The notes beneath the pieces are model-generated. The model saw nothing but the letters and a program-made list of their open reading frames with translations, made no database searches and was not told the DNA's origin. Positions 9,579 through 17,754 of a DNA stretch of 64,000 nucleotides are shown piece by piece (within the stretch, counting starts at the first letter, position 1; each line of letters begins with the position of its first letter). Source of the DNA: Pseudomonas sp. P5_109 (GTDB taxonomy: Bacteria; Pseudomonadota; Gammaproteobacteria; Pseudomonadales; Pseudomonadaceae). Where the stretch lies: positions 6,615,001-6,679,000 of the forward strand of contig NZ_CP125380.1 in NCBI RefSeq assembly GCF_034009455.1, written 5' to 3'. The position numbers and the translations under genes are program-made.

Positions 9579-10442
9579 TCAAGCCGGGGCCATTTCCTGC
9601 GCCAACCCCAGAAACGCCGCCGGCAGTCGCGCGCCTTTGCGCTCCTTGAGGCAGTACAGGTACTCGGGAATCTGCGGCGCATTCTCGATGGTCAGTACCC
9701 GCAGCTGCGGATCATGAGGCACTTCCTGACGGGCAATGATGCTGATGCCGATGTTGCGCAGCACGGCTTCGCGGATCGATTCACGACTGCCGATCTCCAG
9801 CAGCGGTCCGAAACCCACTCCGGCGCCGGCCAGCAACTCTTCGGTCAAGCGCCGAGTGGTCGAGCCCGGTTCGCGCATCAGCAGGGTATGTCCGGCCAAG
9901 GCGTCGAGCGGCACGTGATCGTGCACCGCCAGCGGATGATTGCGATGCACCGCCAGCACCAGCGGATCGCTGCCGAGTACCCGGCGAATCAGCCGCGCGT
10001 CGTCGAGCAGTTGCGACGATGCGGCGACATCGACCCGGTAATCCTCCAGCGCTTCGAGCACCTGCTGGGAGTTGCCGATTTCCACCGAAACCTCAACCTG
10101 CGGCAGTCGCTCGCGGAAAGTCTTCACCAGGTCGAGGATGTAATACGGCGCCGTGGCGGCAATGCGCAATGTGCCCTGGACCTGGCCGCAGTTACGCAGG
10201 AAAAACTCGATGTCGGCTTCCTGTTGCATCAGCGCCTTGACCATGGGCAACAGCCGCGCGCCCTCCTCGCTGACACTGAGACGCCTGCCGCCACGGTAGA
10301 ACAGCTCAACCGAATACTGACTTTCGAGGTTGCGAATCTGCGTCGTCACCGTCGGTTGGCTCAGGCCGAGCTTTTTTGCAGCCTGGGTAATACTGCCCAG
10401 GCGGGCCACCATGTAAAACGCCTTCAGCTCGGCACTCAGCAC
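9579..10442 (-). CDS. LysR-type regulator of aminoethylphosphonate catabolism
   Basis: A 287-residue LysR regulator. The N-terminal winged helix-turn-helix reads FYMVARLGSITQAAKKLGLS followed by QPTVTTQIRNLE; a periplasmic-binding-like effector domain follows from about residue 90. It resembles the LysR family tied to aminoethylphosphonate clusters and lies immediately upstream of the transporter genes in the same orientation, so it probably activates them when the substrate is present. Effector identity is inferred from context. The next gene upstream, cadA, is on the same strand but unrelated. Confidence 0.87.
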   Translation of the reverse strand: MLSAELKAFYMVARLGSITQAAKKLGLSQPTVTTQIRNLESQYSVELFYRGGRRLSVSEEGARLLPMVKALMQQEADIEFFLRNCGQVQGTLRIAATAPYYILDLVKTFRERLPQVEVSVEIGNSQQVLEALEDYRVDVAASSQLLDDARLIRRVLGSDPLVLAVHRNHPLAVHDHVPLDALAGHTLLMREPGSTTRRLTEELLAGAGVGFGPLLEIGSRESIREAVLRNIGISIIARQEVPHDPQLRVLTIENAPQIPEYLYCLKERKGARLPAAFLGLAQEMAPA

Positions 10443-10458
10443 AACCGTCCCTCATCCT

Positions 10459-12726
10459 TTATTTGCGCAGCAGGCGCAAACCGTTGAACACCACCAGCAG
10501 ACTCACGCCCATGTCGGCGAACACTGCCATCCACATGGTAGCGACCCCGGCGAAGGTTACCCCAAGAAAGATCGCCTTGATGATCAATGCCAGGGCAATG
10601 TTCTGCTTGAGGATGCTCGATGTCTGCCGCGACAGGCGAATAAATGCCGGGATCTTGCGCAGATCGTCGTCCATCAAGGCGACATCAGCGGTCTCGATGG
10701 CAGTATCGGTGCCGGCGGCGGCCATGGCGAAACCGATCTCGGAACGCGCCAGGGCCGGGGCGTCGTTGATGCCGTCACCGACCATGCCGACCCGGCGCCC
10801 TTGGGCATAAAGGGCCTCGATAGCCTGCAATTTGTCACCCGGCAACAGGTCGCCCCTGGCCTCGTCGATGCCGACCTGCTCAGCAATGGCTTGCGCGGTG
10901 TGGACGTTATCGCCGGTGAGCATCAAGGTTTTGATGCCAAGCTCATGCAGTTGCCGGATGGCTTCACGGCTGGACTCTTTTACCGTATCGGCGACGGCGA
11001 ACAGCGCCAACGGGCCGGACGAATCAAGCAGCAGCACCACCGACTTGCCCTGTTTTTCCAGGGCGAACAGTTTCTCTTCCAGCGCTGGCGAGCACAGCCC
11101 CAGATCCTCCACCAGACGATGGTTACCCAGATGATAGAGCTGGCCGTTGATCTCGCCGCGCACACCACGCCCACCCAGCGCTTCAAAGTTATCCACAACC
11201 AGTGGCTCGATTTGCTTATCCACAGCCGCTTTGGCGATGGCCAGGGAAACCGGGTGATCCGAGCGCCCGGCCAGCGCGGCGGCAATGGCCGGTGCCAACT
11301 CGTCGGCGGTCGGGTCCAGCGACAGGTAATCGGTCTGCACCGGTTTGCCATGGGTGATGGTGCCGGTCTTGTCCAGGGCCAGGGCGTCAAGCTTGTAACC
11401 GCCCTCCAGATAGACGCCACCCTTGACCAGAATGCCTTTGCGCGCTGCTGCCGCGAGGCCGCTGACGATGGTCACCGGCGTGGAAATCACCAGTGCACAT
11501 GGGCAGGCCACCACCAGCAGCACCAGCGCCCGGTAGATCCAGTCGAACCACAACGCGCCCATGAACAACGGTGGAATCACCGCCACGGCCAGGGCCAGGA
11601 CGAACACCGCCGGGGTGTAGATTTTCGAGAAGCTGTCGACAAAACGCTGGGTCGGCGCCCGCGCTCCCTGGGCCTGCTCGACGGCGTGGATGATGCGCGC
11701 CAGGGTCGAGTTATCCCCCGCCGCAGTCACCGCGTACTCCAGTGAGCCGGCCTGATTGATGGTGCCGGCGAAGACTTTGTCGCCAACGGTTTTCTCCACC
11801 GGCAGGCTTTCACCGGTGATGGGCGCCTGATCGATGGTCGAGCGACCGGACAGCACTTCACCGTCCAGGCCGATGCGCTCACCGGGACGGATCCGTACCC
11901 GCGCGCCGAGCCCAATGGTTTTGACATCCTGCTCAAGCCAGCTCCCGTCAGCCTGCAACACCGTTGCCGTGTCCGGGGTCATCTGCATCAGGCCGCCGAT
12001 GGCATTGCGCGCGCGGTCCAGGGACCGGGCTTCGATCAACTCGGCCACGGTGAACAAGAACATCACCATGGCCGCTTCCGGCCACTGGCCGATCAGCACC
12101 GCGCCGGTCACGGCAATGCTCATCAGCGCATTGATGTTCAGGTTGCGGTTTTTAAGGGCGATCCAGCCTTTTTTGTAAGTGCCGAGACCACCGCTGAGAA
12201 TCGAGACCAGCGCAATGACCGCCACCACCCAGTTCGGCGCGGAACCGGTGAAGTGGATAACTTCTGCCAGCAATGCACCAATGCCGGACACCGCCAGGGG
12301 CCACCATGGCTTTTTCCGGGGCTCCGGCTTCGACGCCGGCGTTTTCGCGCCCTGATCCAGCGGCTCGGCATGCATGCCCAAGGATTGTATGGCCTCGACG
12401 ATCGGCTCGATACCGGGCAAATCGTGGGTCACGCCGAGTACCCGATTAATCAGATTGAACTCAAGCTGCTGCACACCGGTCATCTTGCTTAGCTTATTCT
12501 GGATCAGCGTCTGCTCGGTCGGGCAGTCCATCGCTTCAATGCGAAAGTTGCTCAGTCTGGCCCCGTTCGTCGGCGCTTCGCTCAGCATTACTATCGCTGG
12601 CGCCGTCGCACTGGATGAACAGCAGGAATCGCCGTGACCGCCGTGGCCATGCTTTTGCACGGGTTTGAGCTTGTGGCTGTGCTCGTGTTCAGCCCCGGGT
12701 TTGTGGGAATGCAGGGAATCGCTCAT
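10459..12726 (-). CDS. cadA: Cd2+/Zn2+/Pb2+-exporting P-type ATPase
   Basis: A 755-residue P1B-type ATPase that pumps divalent soft metals out of the cytoplasm. The N-terminus is His-rich (HSHK, HEHSHK, HGHGGHGD) and has CCSSS, then an HMA domain with the Zn/Cd-type MDCPTE motif in place of CxxC. It carries the membrane motif ACPCALVIS, the phosphorylated Asp in DKTGTITHGK, the HP locus RSDHPVS and GDGINDAPALA. It is divergent from cadR with a MerR-type promoter in the gap, which predicts metal-induced expression. Confidence 0.95.
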   Translation of the reverse strand: MSDSLHSHKPGAEHEHSHKLKPVQKHGHGGHGDSCCSSSATAPAIVMLSEAPTNGARLSNFRIEAMDCPTEQTLIQNKLSKMTGVQQLEFNLINRVLGVTHDLPGIEPIVEAIQSLGMHAEPLDQGAKTPASKPEPRKKPWWPLAVSGIGALLAEVIHFTGSAPNWVVAVIALVSILSGGLGTYKKGWIALKNRNLNINALMSIAVTGAVLIGQWPEAAMVMFLFTVAELIEARSLDRARNAIGGLMQMTPDTATVLQADGSWLEQDVKTIGLGARVRIRPGERIGLDGEVLSGRSTIDQAPITGESLPVEKTVGDKVFAGTINQAGSLEYAVTAAGDNSTLARIIHAVEQAQGARAPTQRFVDSFSKIYTPAVFVLALAVAVIPPLFMGALWFDWIYRALVLLVVACPCALVISTPVTIVSGLAAAARKGILVKGGVYLEGGYKLDALALDKTGTITHGKPVQTDYLSLDPTADELAPAIAAALAGRSDHPVSLAIAKAAVDKQIEPLVVDNFEALGGRGVRGEINGQLYHLGNHRLVEDLGLCSPALEEKLFALEKQGKSVVLLLDSSGPLALFAVADTVKESSREAIRQLHELGIKTLMLTGDNVHTAQAIAEQVGIDEARGDLLPGDKLQAIEALYAQGRRVGMVGDGINDAPALARSEIGFAMAAAGTDTAIETADVALMDDDLRKIPAFIRLSRQTSSILKQNIALALIIKAIFLGVTFAGVATMWMAVFADMGVSLLVVFNGLRLLRK

Positions 12727-12756
12727 TGGTTGCGTCCATAAGAGTGCCTGTTGCCA

Positions 12757-12787
12757 AGTAAAGACCCTGTAGCCACTATAGGGTCAA
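12757..12787 (-). promoter_or_regulatory. CadR-controlled cadA promoter/operator
   Basis: On the minus strand a -35 TTGACC (82-87 of the 12700 block) and a -10 TTTACT (57-62) are separated by 19 bp, the overlong spacer typical of MerR-regulated promoters. The spacer overlaps the inverted repeat GACCCT-N11-AGGGTC at 12763-12785. CadR is expected to bind here and untwist the promoter when Cd, Zn or Pb is bound. Confidence 0.8.
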
Positions 12788-12819
12788 GCACCCATTTTGG
12801 AGATTTGGAGATTGTCGTC

Positions 12820-13269
12820 ATGAAGATTGGAGAGTTGGCGAAGCTCACGGACTGTGCCGTGGAAACGATCCGCTACTACGAGCGCGAGAACCTTCTGCCG
12901 GAACCAGCCCGCAGTGACGGCAATTACCGCGTCTACACCCAGGCCCACGCCGAGCGCCTGACCTTCATCCGCAACTGTCGCACCCTGGACATGACGCTCG
13001 AGGAAATCCGCAGCCTGCTGGCGTTTCGCGACAGTCCGCAGGACCAGTGCGAAAGCGTCAACGCACTGATCGACGAGCACATCCACCATGTAAAGGCGCG
13101 GATCGACGGCTTGCTGGCCTTGCAGGCACAACTGCTCGACCTGCGCCAACGCTGTGGCGAAGGGCCGGGAGTCGATCAATGCGGGATTTTGCAGCGGTTG
13201 GAAGTGAGTGGCGGGGTTGTGGCGCCGGAGGTGGAGCATTCACATGTGGGCCGTAGTCACGGCCACTAA
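12820..13269 (+). CDS. cadR: MerR-family Cd/Pb-responsive regulator
   Basis: A 149-residue MerR protein. The N-terminal MKIGELAKLTDCAVETIRYYE is the classic MerR helix-turn-helix and wing; a dimerisation coiled coil follows. The metal-binding Cys residues fit CadR: DQCESV, the loop QRCGEGPGVDQCGIL and a His-rich tail, HSHVGRSHGH. The ATG at 12820 is used because it begins the MerR signature, although the frame is open upstream to 12751. It is divergent from cadA and should regulate both directions. Confidence 0.93.
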   Translation: MKIGELAKLTDCAVETIRYYERENLLPEPARSDGNYRVYTQAHAERLTFIRNCRTLDMTLEEIRSLLAFRDSPQDQCESVNALIDEHIHHVKARIDGLLALQAQLLDLRQRCGEGPGVDQCGILQRLEVSGGVVAPEVEHSHVGRSHGH

Positions 13270-13284
13270 CACCGCAAAACCCAA

Positions 13285-13374
13285 TGTGGGAGCGGGCTTG
13301 CTCGCGAAGGGGCCGTGTCAGTTGATATAGATTTCACTGACAGACCGCTTTCGCGAGCAAGCCCGCTCCCACAT
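13285..13374. repeat. REP pair, last host repeat before the island
   Basis: Two inverted REP copies between convergent cadR and the thyA 3' fragment. No further REP sequence is seen until after 28 kb, so the island contains none. Confidence 0.88.
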
Positions 13375-13391
13375 GGGTTCGATGGTGCGCG

Positions 13392-13789
13392 TTAGACCGC
13401 CATCGGCGCGGTCATCGGTGCGTGGTGCTCGTAGCCTTCTAGGGAGAAATCGCCCGGCTCCACCAGCTCCAGCCATTCCGGCTGATACACGCCAGTCTTG
13501 GCAAACTCCGGCACACGCTCGGAAATCACCAGTTTCGGCATCGGGAACGGCTCGCGCTTGAGCTGTTCGTTGAGCATGTCCAGGTGGTTTTCGTAGACGT
13601 GGGCATCACCGATGAAATAGGTGAACCAGCGCGGCGTGTAGCCGGTCAGGCGTCCGATCAGGCTCAGCAGCGCCGCGCCTTCGGTGAGGTTGAACGGCGT
13701 GCCCAGGCCCAGGTCGTTGGAGCGGATGTAGAGGGTCAGAGAGATCTCCTTGGTCTCGACATTCGGGTGGAACTGGTACAGCAGGTGGC
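13392..13789 (-). pseudogene. thyA: Host thyA, 3' fragment
   Basis: This encodes the C-terminal part of host thymidylate synthase, from [20 protein letters not shown] through [19 protein letters not shown] and [13 protein letters not shown] to APMAV. The sequence is colinear with ThyA, but upstream of the catalytic His codon it switches to island DNA (KARFRKS...). Joined to the fragment at 27970-28547 through the shared TGGC, it gives an uninterrupted 323-codon thyA. Alone it has no start and no catalytic Cys, so it is not functional. Confidence 0.93.
13786..13789. other. Left junction of the thyA island (TGGC)
   Basis: Host sequence GCAGGTGGC meets island sequence TCTTTCGGA here. TGGC is the only sequence shared with the right junction and is read as a 4-bp target duplication or a crossover core. 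The inner ends (TCTTTCGGA here, TTTTGCGGA read inward from the right) match at 7 of 9 positions, which hints at short imperfect terminal inverted repeats. Confidence 0.7.
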
Positions 13790-14401
13790 TCTTTCGGAAT
13801 CGAGCTTTCGTATGCAGATCTAGACCTAGTAATAGCAGCTCTTCCAATTGATAGTTCCGGCCATCGTCTTTATGGAGCAGCTGTATCGATCGCAAGCGGT
13901 ACTGACTACCAGCTCACGAGAAGAAGCTAGCTGGCGATTGAACTGCAGCTGGACACCGCCAGGCGGATTGCTCGGGAATGCAGCATCACTTCAAGACGCT
14001 CCGCTAGAGGAATGGAAGCCCCACCCGCTGTTTTTTCCTGACCGTGATGCAGGAGAAAGGCGTCGAACTCACCCGTTGGCTCAGATTCAATGGACAGCCG
14101 CAAAAATCGAGCGCGCAACTATGGCGGAACTTGCTGGGAAGCAACTCCCCCTTAACCGCCCGCACCTCAGCGCTCGGAGGCGCGTCCCCTCCGATATCAG
14201 TGGGTGGCCGCAAATGCCACCCGCTCTCGACGCAGGGCGATGAACAATGTCTTCATCTCTGCCCGCGTCAGCACCACGACTCTCCGTCTGAATCCCAAGA
14301 TCAGGGCTTGAACAGCTCACATCGGATCCATCATGATGATGGCAAATCGACTTCACACCGTTGACGGTCGAACCTGAGATATCAGATCAGTTGGAGCCTG
14401 C
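13790..14401. other. Island left end, no convincing gene
   Basis: This stretch of about 610 bp separates the left junction from the first MazG-like gene. Several short frames are open on both strands, but none has a good ribosome site, recognisable family or island-like organisation. On the minus strand around 14220-14300 a conceptual peptide, VVVLTRAEMKTLFIALR, ends at a stop after a few more codons. It loosely recalls the start of a tyrosine-recombinase catalytic domain but is too short to call. The region probably holds the island end and decayed DNA. Confidence 0.5.
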
Positions 14402-15658
14402 ATGGACGCGCACACTTCACCCCCATCGAACGACCGTTTCGACCCATCCAAAACACCCGAACATTTCGTCATCCTGCCACCCGAGATTCATGACGGTCGG
14501 ATGAGTATCAGCACGTACCAGCAAATCGCGAAAACGACCGACAAGCTGCCTGATGAAGGGCTGGAGCTGACGGTTCTTGGTCTATTCGGCGAGGTCGGCA
14601 GCCTCTTGAGTGCTTTCAAGAAACGCCAGCGCGATCGGGCGGCTTTCAAACGCTACAACGCAACCATCCTGGAGGAACTTGGAGACACTCTCTGGTATTT
14701 TTCAACACTCGCCACGCGCGCCAAAATTGATCTCTCTACCATCGCTCAACTGGCTTTTCGTAAGCTGGCTGATTGGAGCAGCGTGAAGCCGGCGGACCCC
14801 ACCCTCGGGTTCGCAGACGTGCAGAGCCGCCACGGTCAGCCCGTCCCGGAAGAGTCATTCAGTGCTCAGGTGCTTGCTCTAGCCGGCTGTGTGGGTGACC
14901 TTCTCAACGACTTCAAGACCGGAATCTTCGATCACAACCGCGATAAGCTCTCCGCCCATATGGTGGAGATATTTCGGGCGCTGGTCGCCGCTGCGGACTC
15001 AGCAGATGTGGACATGGGCGCCGCTGCGCTTGAAAACCTCAAGAAGACCTTCAGCCGATGGCCTGCGGAGACGACCTACCCGCCGCGATTCGATGCCGGC
15101 ATGCCTAAAAATGAACGACTCCCTCCGCGGCTGGAGTTCTACATTGCTGAAGAGACGGCAGGTGAGAAGCAGTACGTAATTCAGAAGTGCAACAAGATCA
15201 TCATTGGCGATCGTCTGACTGACAACAAGATGGCGCGTGATGACTATCGCTTCCACGATGTCTTCCACCTGGCGTTCGCAGTCCATCTGGGGTGGTCCCC
15301 CGTACTCCGGGCGCTCCTTCATCTGAAACGTAAATGCGACCCTGAGCTTGACGAAAACCAGGACGGCGCCCGGGCCATTCTCATCGAAGAAGGTGTGGCC
15401 ACGTTCATCTTTGGTCGCGGGCTTGAGTGCGAACTGTTCGAGAAAGTCGATCACGTCGACTATGACCTGCTGAAGTCCATTCAGGATTTCGTCAGAGGCT
15501 ACGAAGTTGCCTGGTGCGCATTGTGGCAATGGGAAAAGGCGATCATGGACGGATTCAGCATATTCCGGCAGCTCGTTGATAAACGAAAAGGTTATGTGAT
15601 GGCGGACTTCGAGAATCACACGATCAGCTTTCGCGAAGGCAATGACGACGATGAATAG
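14402..15658 (+). CDS. MazG-like nucleotide pyrophosphohydrolase with conserved C-terminal domain (copy 1)
   Basis: A 418-residue protein. The MazG-like helical domain spans roughly residues 40-130, with LFGEVGSLLSAFKK and EELGDTLWYFS giving acidic residues E64, E91/E92 and D95. The second Glu of the usual ExxE pair is replaced (EVGS), so activity may be altered. A second, degenerate helical repeat follows (about 150-210). The C-terminal domain (about 250-418) has DDYRFHDVFHLAF, GWSPVLRALL and ENQDGARAILIEEGVAT, all shared with the paralogue at 17755. A GGAG ribosome site precedes the ATG. It is the first gene of a + strand operon with the TIR-like and Nmad2-like genes. It is predicted to hydrolyse a (possibly modified) nucleoside triphosphate. 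Confidence 0.82.
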   Translation: MDAHTSPPSNDRFDPSKTPEHFVILPPEIHDGRMSISTYQQIAKTTDKLPDEGLELTVLGLFGEVGSLLSAFKKRQRDRAAFKRYNATILEELGDTLWYFSTLATRAKIDLSTIAQLAFRKLADWSSVKPADPTLGFADVQSRHGQPVPEESFSAQVLALAGCVGDLLNDFKTGIFDHNRDKLSAHMVEIFRALVAAADSADVDMGAAALENLKKTFSRWPAETTYPPRFDAGMPKNERLPPRLEFYIAEETAGEKQYVIQKCNKIIIGDRLTDNKMARDDYRFHDVFHLAFAVHLGWSPVLRALLHLKRKCDPELDENQDGARAILIEEGVATFIFGRGLECELFEKVDHVDYDLLKSIQDFVRGYEVAWCALWQWEKAIMDGFSIFRQLVDKRKGYVMADFENHTISFREGNDDDE

Positions 15659-15755
15659 CCATCGTCTGTGAAATGCACTTTAGAGCGCTGAGCAAGGTGC
15701 TCTCTTCCCTTGAGTCCATCCAATAACCCACACATGCAATTGAGGAGTTCCACAC

Positions 15756-16205
15756 ATGAGTAGCGATAAAGCGTGCATCGTCTTCACGACAGGGCTCGAA
15801 TCAAAAGCCCAGGCCGTCTCTCAACAATTGAATGAGCAAGGCTTCGATGTCTGCATGGCCGAGGCCGAGCAGGAGGAAGTCGAAGCCGCACAGGCAGCAC
15901 AGCCCGTCTCCAAGGAGATCCAAAGCTGCATCGACAATGCTGTCATCAGCATTTTTCTGATTCCGGAAGAAGGGTACGGAGGCCTGCAACGGGCTGCGGA
16001 ACATGCCGCGGCGAGTGGCAAAACCATGGTGGCCATTGCCGAAAATGTCGAATCACTGCCTCAGGTATTCGACGACCATGCCACTTCTGTACTCACGTTC
16101 GACAGCCCACGCCTGAGCGACGTCATCCAGGGCGAACATGTCTGGGAGCGCGCGGACGGCAGCCCGAGCACAGAACGTGAAATTGATCGGGTCAAGTGCC
16201 AATGA
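15756..16205 (+). CDS. TIR / nucleoside deoxyribosyltransferase-like Rossmannoid protein (tentative)
   Basis: A 149-residue cytoplasmic protein preceded by AGGAG. The strand-helix-strand opening CIVFTTGLESKAQAVSQQL ... GFDVCMA, then a hydrophobic strand ISIFLIPEEG and AAEHAAASGKTMVAIAE, resembles the TIR/nucleoside 2-deoxyribosyltransferase class of small Rossmann-like folds. I cannot identify a catalytic Glu with confidence. It lies between MazG copy 1 and the Nmad2-like gene, and its stop overlaps the next start (ATGA). A role as an NAD- or nucleotide-handling effector or a ligand sensor is inference; it could also be a pure scaffold. Confidence 0.55.
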   Translation: MSSDKACIVFTTGLESKAQAVSQQLNEQGFDVCMAEAEQEEVEAAQAAQPVSKEIQSCIDNAVISIFLIPEEGYGGLQRAAEHAAASGKTMVAIAENVESLPQVFDDHATSVLTFDSPRLSDVIQGEHVWERADGSPSTEREIDRVKCQ

Positions 16206-16813
16206 GTGATGTGCCAAAAGTGTTTTCGTACAAGCTCGTAAGGGATTATGGCTTTGCGCCGAATCCGTTTCACGGCATCTGCACGCTGGGCACCTGCAAA
16301 CCACAGATCAGGAGATCAGCCCAGGTAGGGGATATTATCGTCGGCTGTGGCAGCGTCGCTCTGAACCTGGAGGGAAGGGTCATCTTCGCGATGCGAGTTT
16401 CCCACAAGCTTTCCTTCCAGGAATATTGGGATCACGAGACCTTCCGGATCAAACGGCCAAACCTGCGTGCGAGCAAAAGCCTGGCCTATGGTGACAACAT
16501 GTACCATCGGGATGGCGAGAACTGGATTCAGGAAGACTCGCATCACAGCTTCGTGGGAGGACAGTTGAACCAGGCGAACCTTGTCCGAGATACCTATTCG
16601 GACAACGTTTTGATCGGAGAAGAGTTTGTTTATTGGGGGGCGAGCGCAGTGGAAATTCCTGAACATCTACGGCAATTTGCAGGAGACGATCTCTACCCTC
16701 ATTCACGAAACTACCGAAACACGTTCTCTGAAGACTTTAGGGCTGAAGTGGATGCCTGGTTCAAGGCTATCCCTGATCGAGGCCTTCGAGGCCGGCCAGC
16801 TTCCTGGCGTTAG
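16202..16813 (+). CDS. Nucleotide modification associated domain 2 (Nmad2)-like protein
   Basis: A 203-residue protein. The opening VFSYKLVRDYGFAPNPFHGI, then CTLGTCKPQIRR and GDIIVGCGS, fits the Nmad2 family, which was defined by genome association with predicted DNA or nucleotide modification and conflict systems. Later segments include RVIFAMRVSHKLSFQEYWD, YGDNMYHRDG and YWGASAVEIPE. The ATG at 16202 overlaps the upstream stop (ATGA), showing co-translation with the TIR-like gene. The molecular activity of Nmad2 is not established; modified-base binding or processing is the family-level prediction. Confidence 0.78.
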   Translation: MSDVPKVFSYKLVRDYGFAPNPFHGICTLGTCKPQIRRSAQVGDIIVGCGSVALNLEGRVIFAMRVSHKLSFQEYWDHETFRIKRPNLRASKSLAYGDNMYHRDGENWIQEDSHHSFVGGQLNQANLVRDTYSDNVLIGEEFVYWGASAVEIPEHLRQFAGDDLYPHSRNYRNTFSEDFRAEVDAWFKAIPDRGLRGRPASWR

Positions 16814-17049
16814 CCCGGCAGCAGCCAGGCAGCGTTCCAAAGGAATCATTCCAGCGTGCGTTCTAGCGGTATCTGGGAGAGACGCTGGTCACTCCCATCA
16901 GGAAGGCACTAAAAGCATCCTTTGGGTCAGCACAGACTGCGCATGATGGCGTAGAGGCTGATACTTCCTCTCGAGGTCCGTCGACTCCTCAAAGTACTTC
17001 GTGCCGACGATATCGGCGTGCGCCTTTCAGCAATGCTCAAGCCAGAGAC

Positions 17050-17376
17050 CTAGGTTAAATGCCCAGCCTCAAGCGCCATTTCAACCCCTTCCAGGAAGTG
17101 GCGAATAACCCCTTCGCTTTGCGGCCATGAGCGAATCAACTCCTGGACCCTCTTAGTCACGCTTTCGGATCGAGCGGGCTTGGTAGCGGGAGCATACGAA
17201 ATGTGCAAAAAATCACAAACTTTTAGCAAATTTTTGCTCGGCAGCTTACAGCCACCACGCTCCATCTTGGAGATCTGAGTGTAGTGAACTCCAGTGCTCT
17301 GATGCAGGTATTTCAGGGTAAATCCCTTTTGCCTGCGTACGGTTTTTATACTTTTGCCAAGGTCGGATGCGTTCAT
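17050..17376 (-). CDS. XRE-family transcriptional regulator
   Basis: A 108-residue DNA-binding protein. The N-terminal helix-turn-helix, GKSIKTVRRQKGFTLKYLHQ followed by STGVHYTQISKMERGGCKLPS, is typical of Cro/CI-like repressors; a short helical tail follows from about residue 75. It is transcribed divergently from the DUF4031-MazG-UDG unit, and a perfect palindrome lies in the gap, so it probably represses that unit and itself. The 236 bp downstream (16814-17049) show no gene. Confidence 0.85.
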   Translation of the reverse strand: MNASDLGKSIKTVRRQKGFTLKYLHQSTGVHYTQISKMERGGCKLPSKNLLKVCDFLHISYAPATKPARSESVTKRVQELIRSWPQSEGVIRHFLEGVEMALEAGHLT

Positions 17377-17400
17377 TTCGATTGAATTTTTTTGCTAACT

Positions 17401-17421
17401 ATGTGCAAAATATTTGCACAT
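17401..17421. promoter_or_regulatory. Perfect palindrome, likely XRE operator
   Basis: Arms ATGTGCAAA and TTTGCACAT are exact reverse complements separated by ATA. The site sits in the 67-bp gap between the divergent XRE regulator and DUF4031 gene, in an AT-rich tract suited to promoters. A lone half-site ATGTGCAAA recurs at 17201-17209 inside the XRE coding region. Confidence 0.65.
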
Positions 17422-17443
17422 TTTCGTTTCCAAGGCGAGCACC

Positions 17444-17734
17444 ATGGCTGTCTATGTTGATGCAGAAGAAATCAAGTGGCGCGGCCGTGAATGGAGCCAT
17501 CTGGTTGCCGACTCGCTGGATGAGCTGCACGCCTTCGCTGACAGACTCGGGCTGAGACGCAGCTGGTTCCAGTCCAAGACGCTCTATCCGCATTACGATG
17601 TAACCAAGTCCGTCAGGACGCGTGCACTGGCGATGGGTGCGCATGGCGTTGACAGGGAAAAAATTGTCATTTACGCAAGGCAGATGCGATCCGAGATGAT
17701 TCAGGCTCATCGAGATGCTCTCTGCGGCATCTAA
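17444..17734 (+). CDS. DUF4031 protein
   Basis: A 96-residue protein with the DUF4031 pattern: MAVYVD at the start, GREWSHLVADSLDELHAFAD, LGLRRSWFQ, HYDVTKSVRTRALAMGA. The conserved Asp, His, Arg and Tyr residues suggest a small enzyme or nucleotide-binding protein, but the family function is unknown. The ATG at 17444, preceded by AAGGCGAG, is preferred over the TTG at 17414 because family members begin with this motif. MazG copy 2 starts 20 bp after its stop, and both should share the XRE-controlled promoter. Confidence 0.8.
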   Translation: MAVYVDAEEIKWRGREWSHLVADSLDELHAFADRLGLRRSWFQSKTLYPHYDVTKSVRTRALAMGAHGVDREKIVIYARQMRSEMIQAHRDALCGI

Positions 17735-17754
17735 CTAATGGAAAGGGCCCTTCC

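Noticed and set aside
14220..14300. A peptide VVVLTRAEMKTLFIALR resembling a tyrosine recombinase
   Set aside because: The frame ends after about 30 codons and no catalytic residues follow, so it is not a gene call.
13848..14364. Short open frames at the left end of the island
   Set aside because: They overlap each other on both strands, lack ribosome sites and show no recognisable domains.
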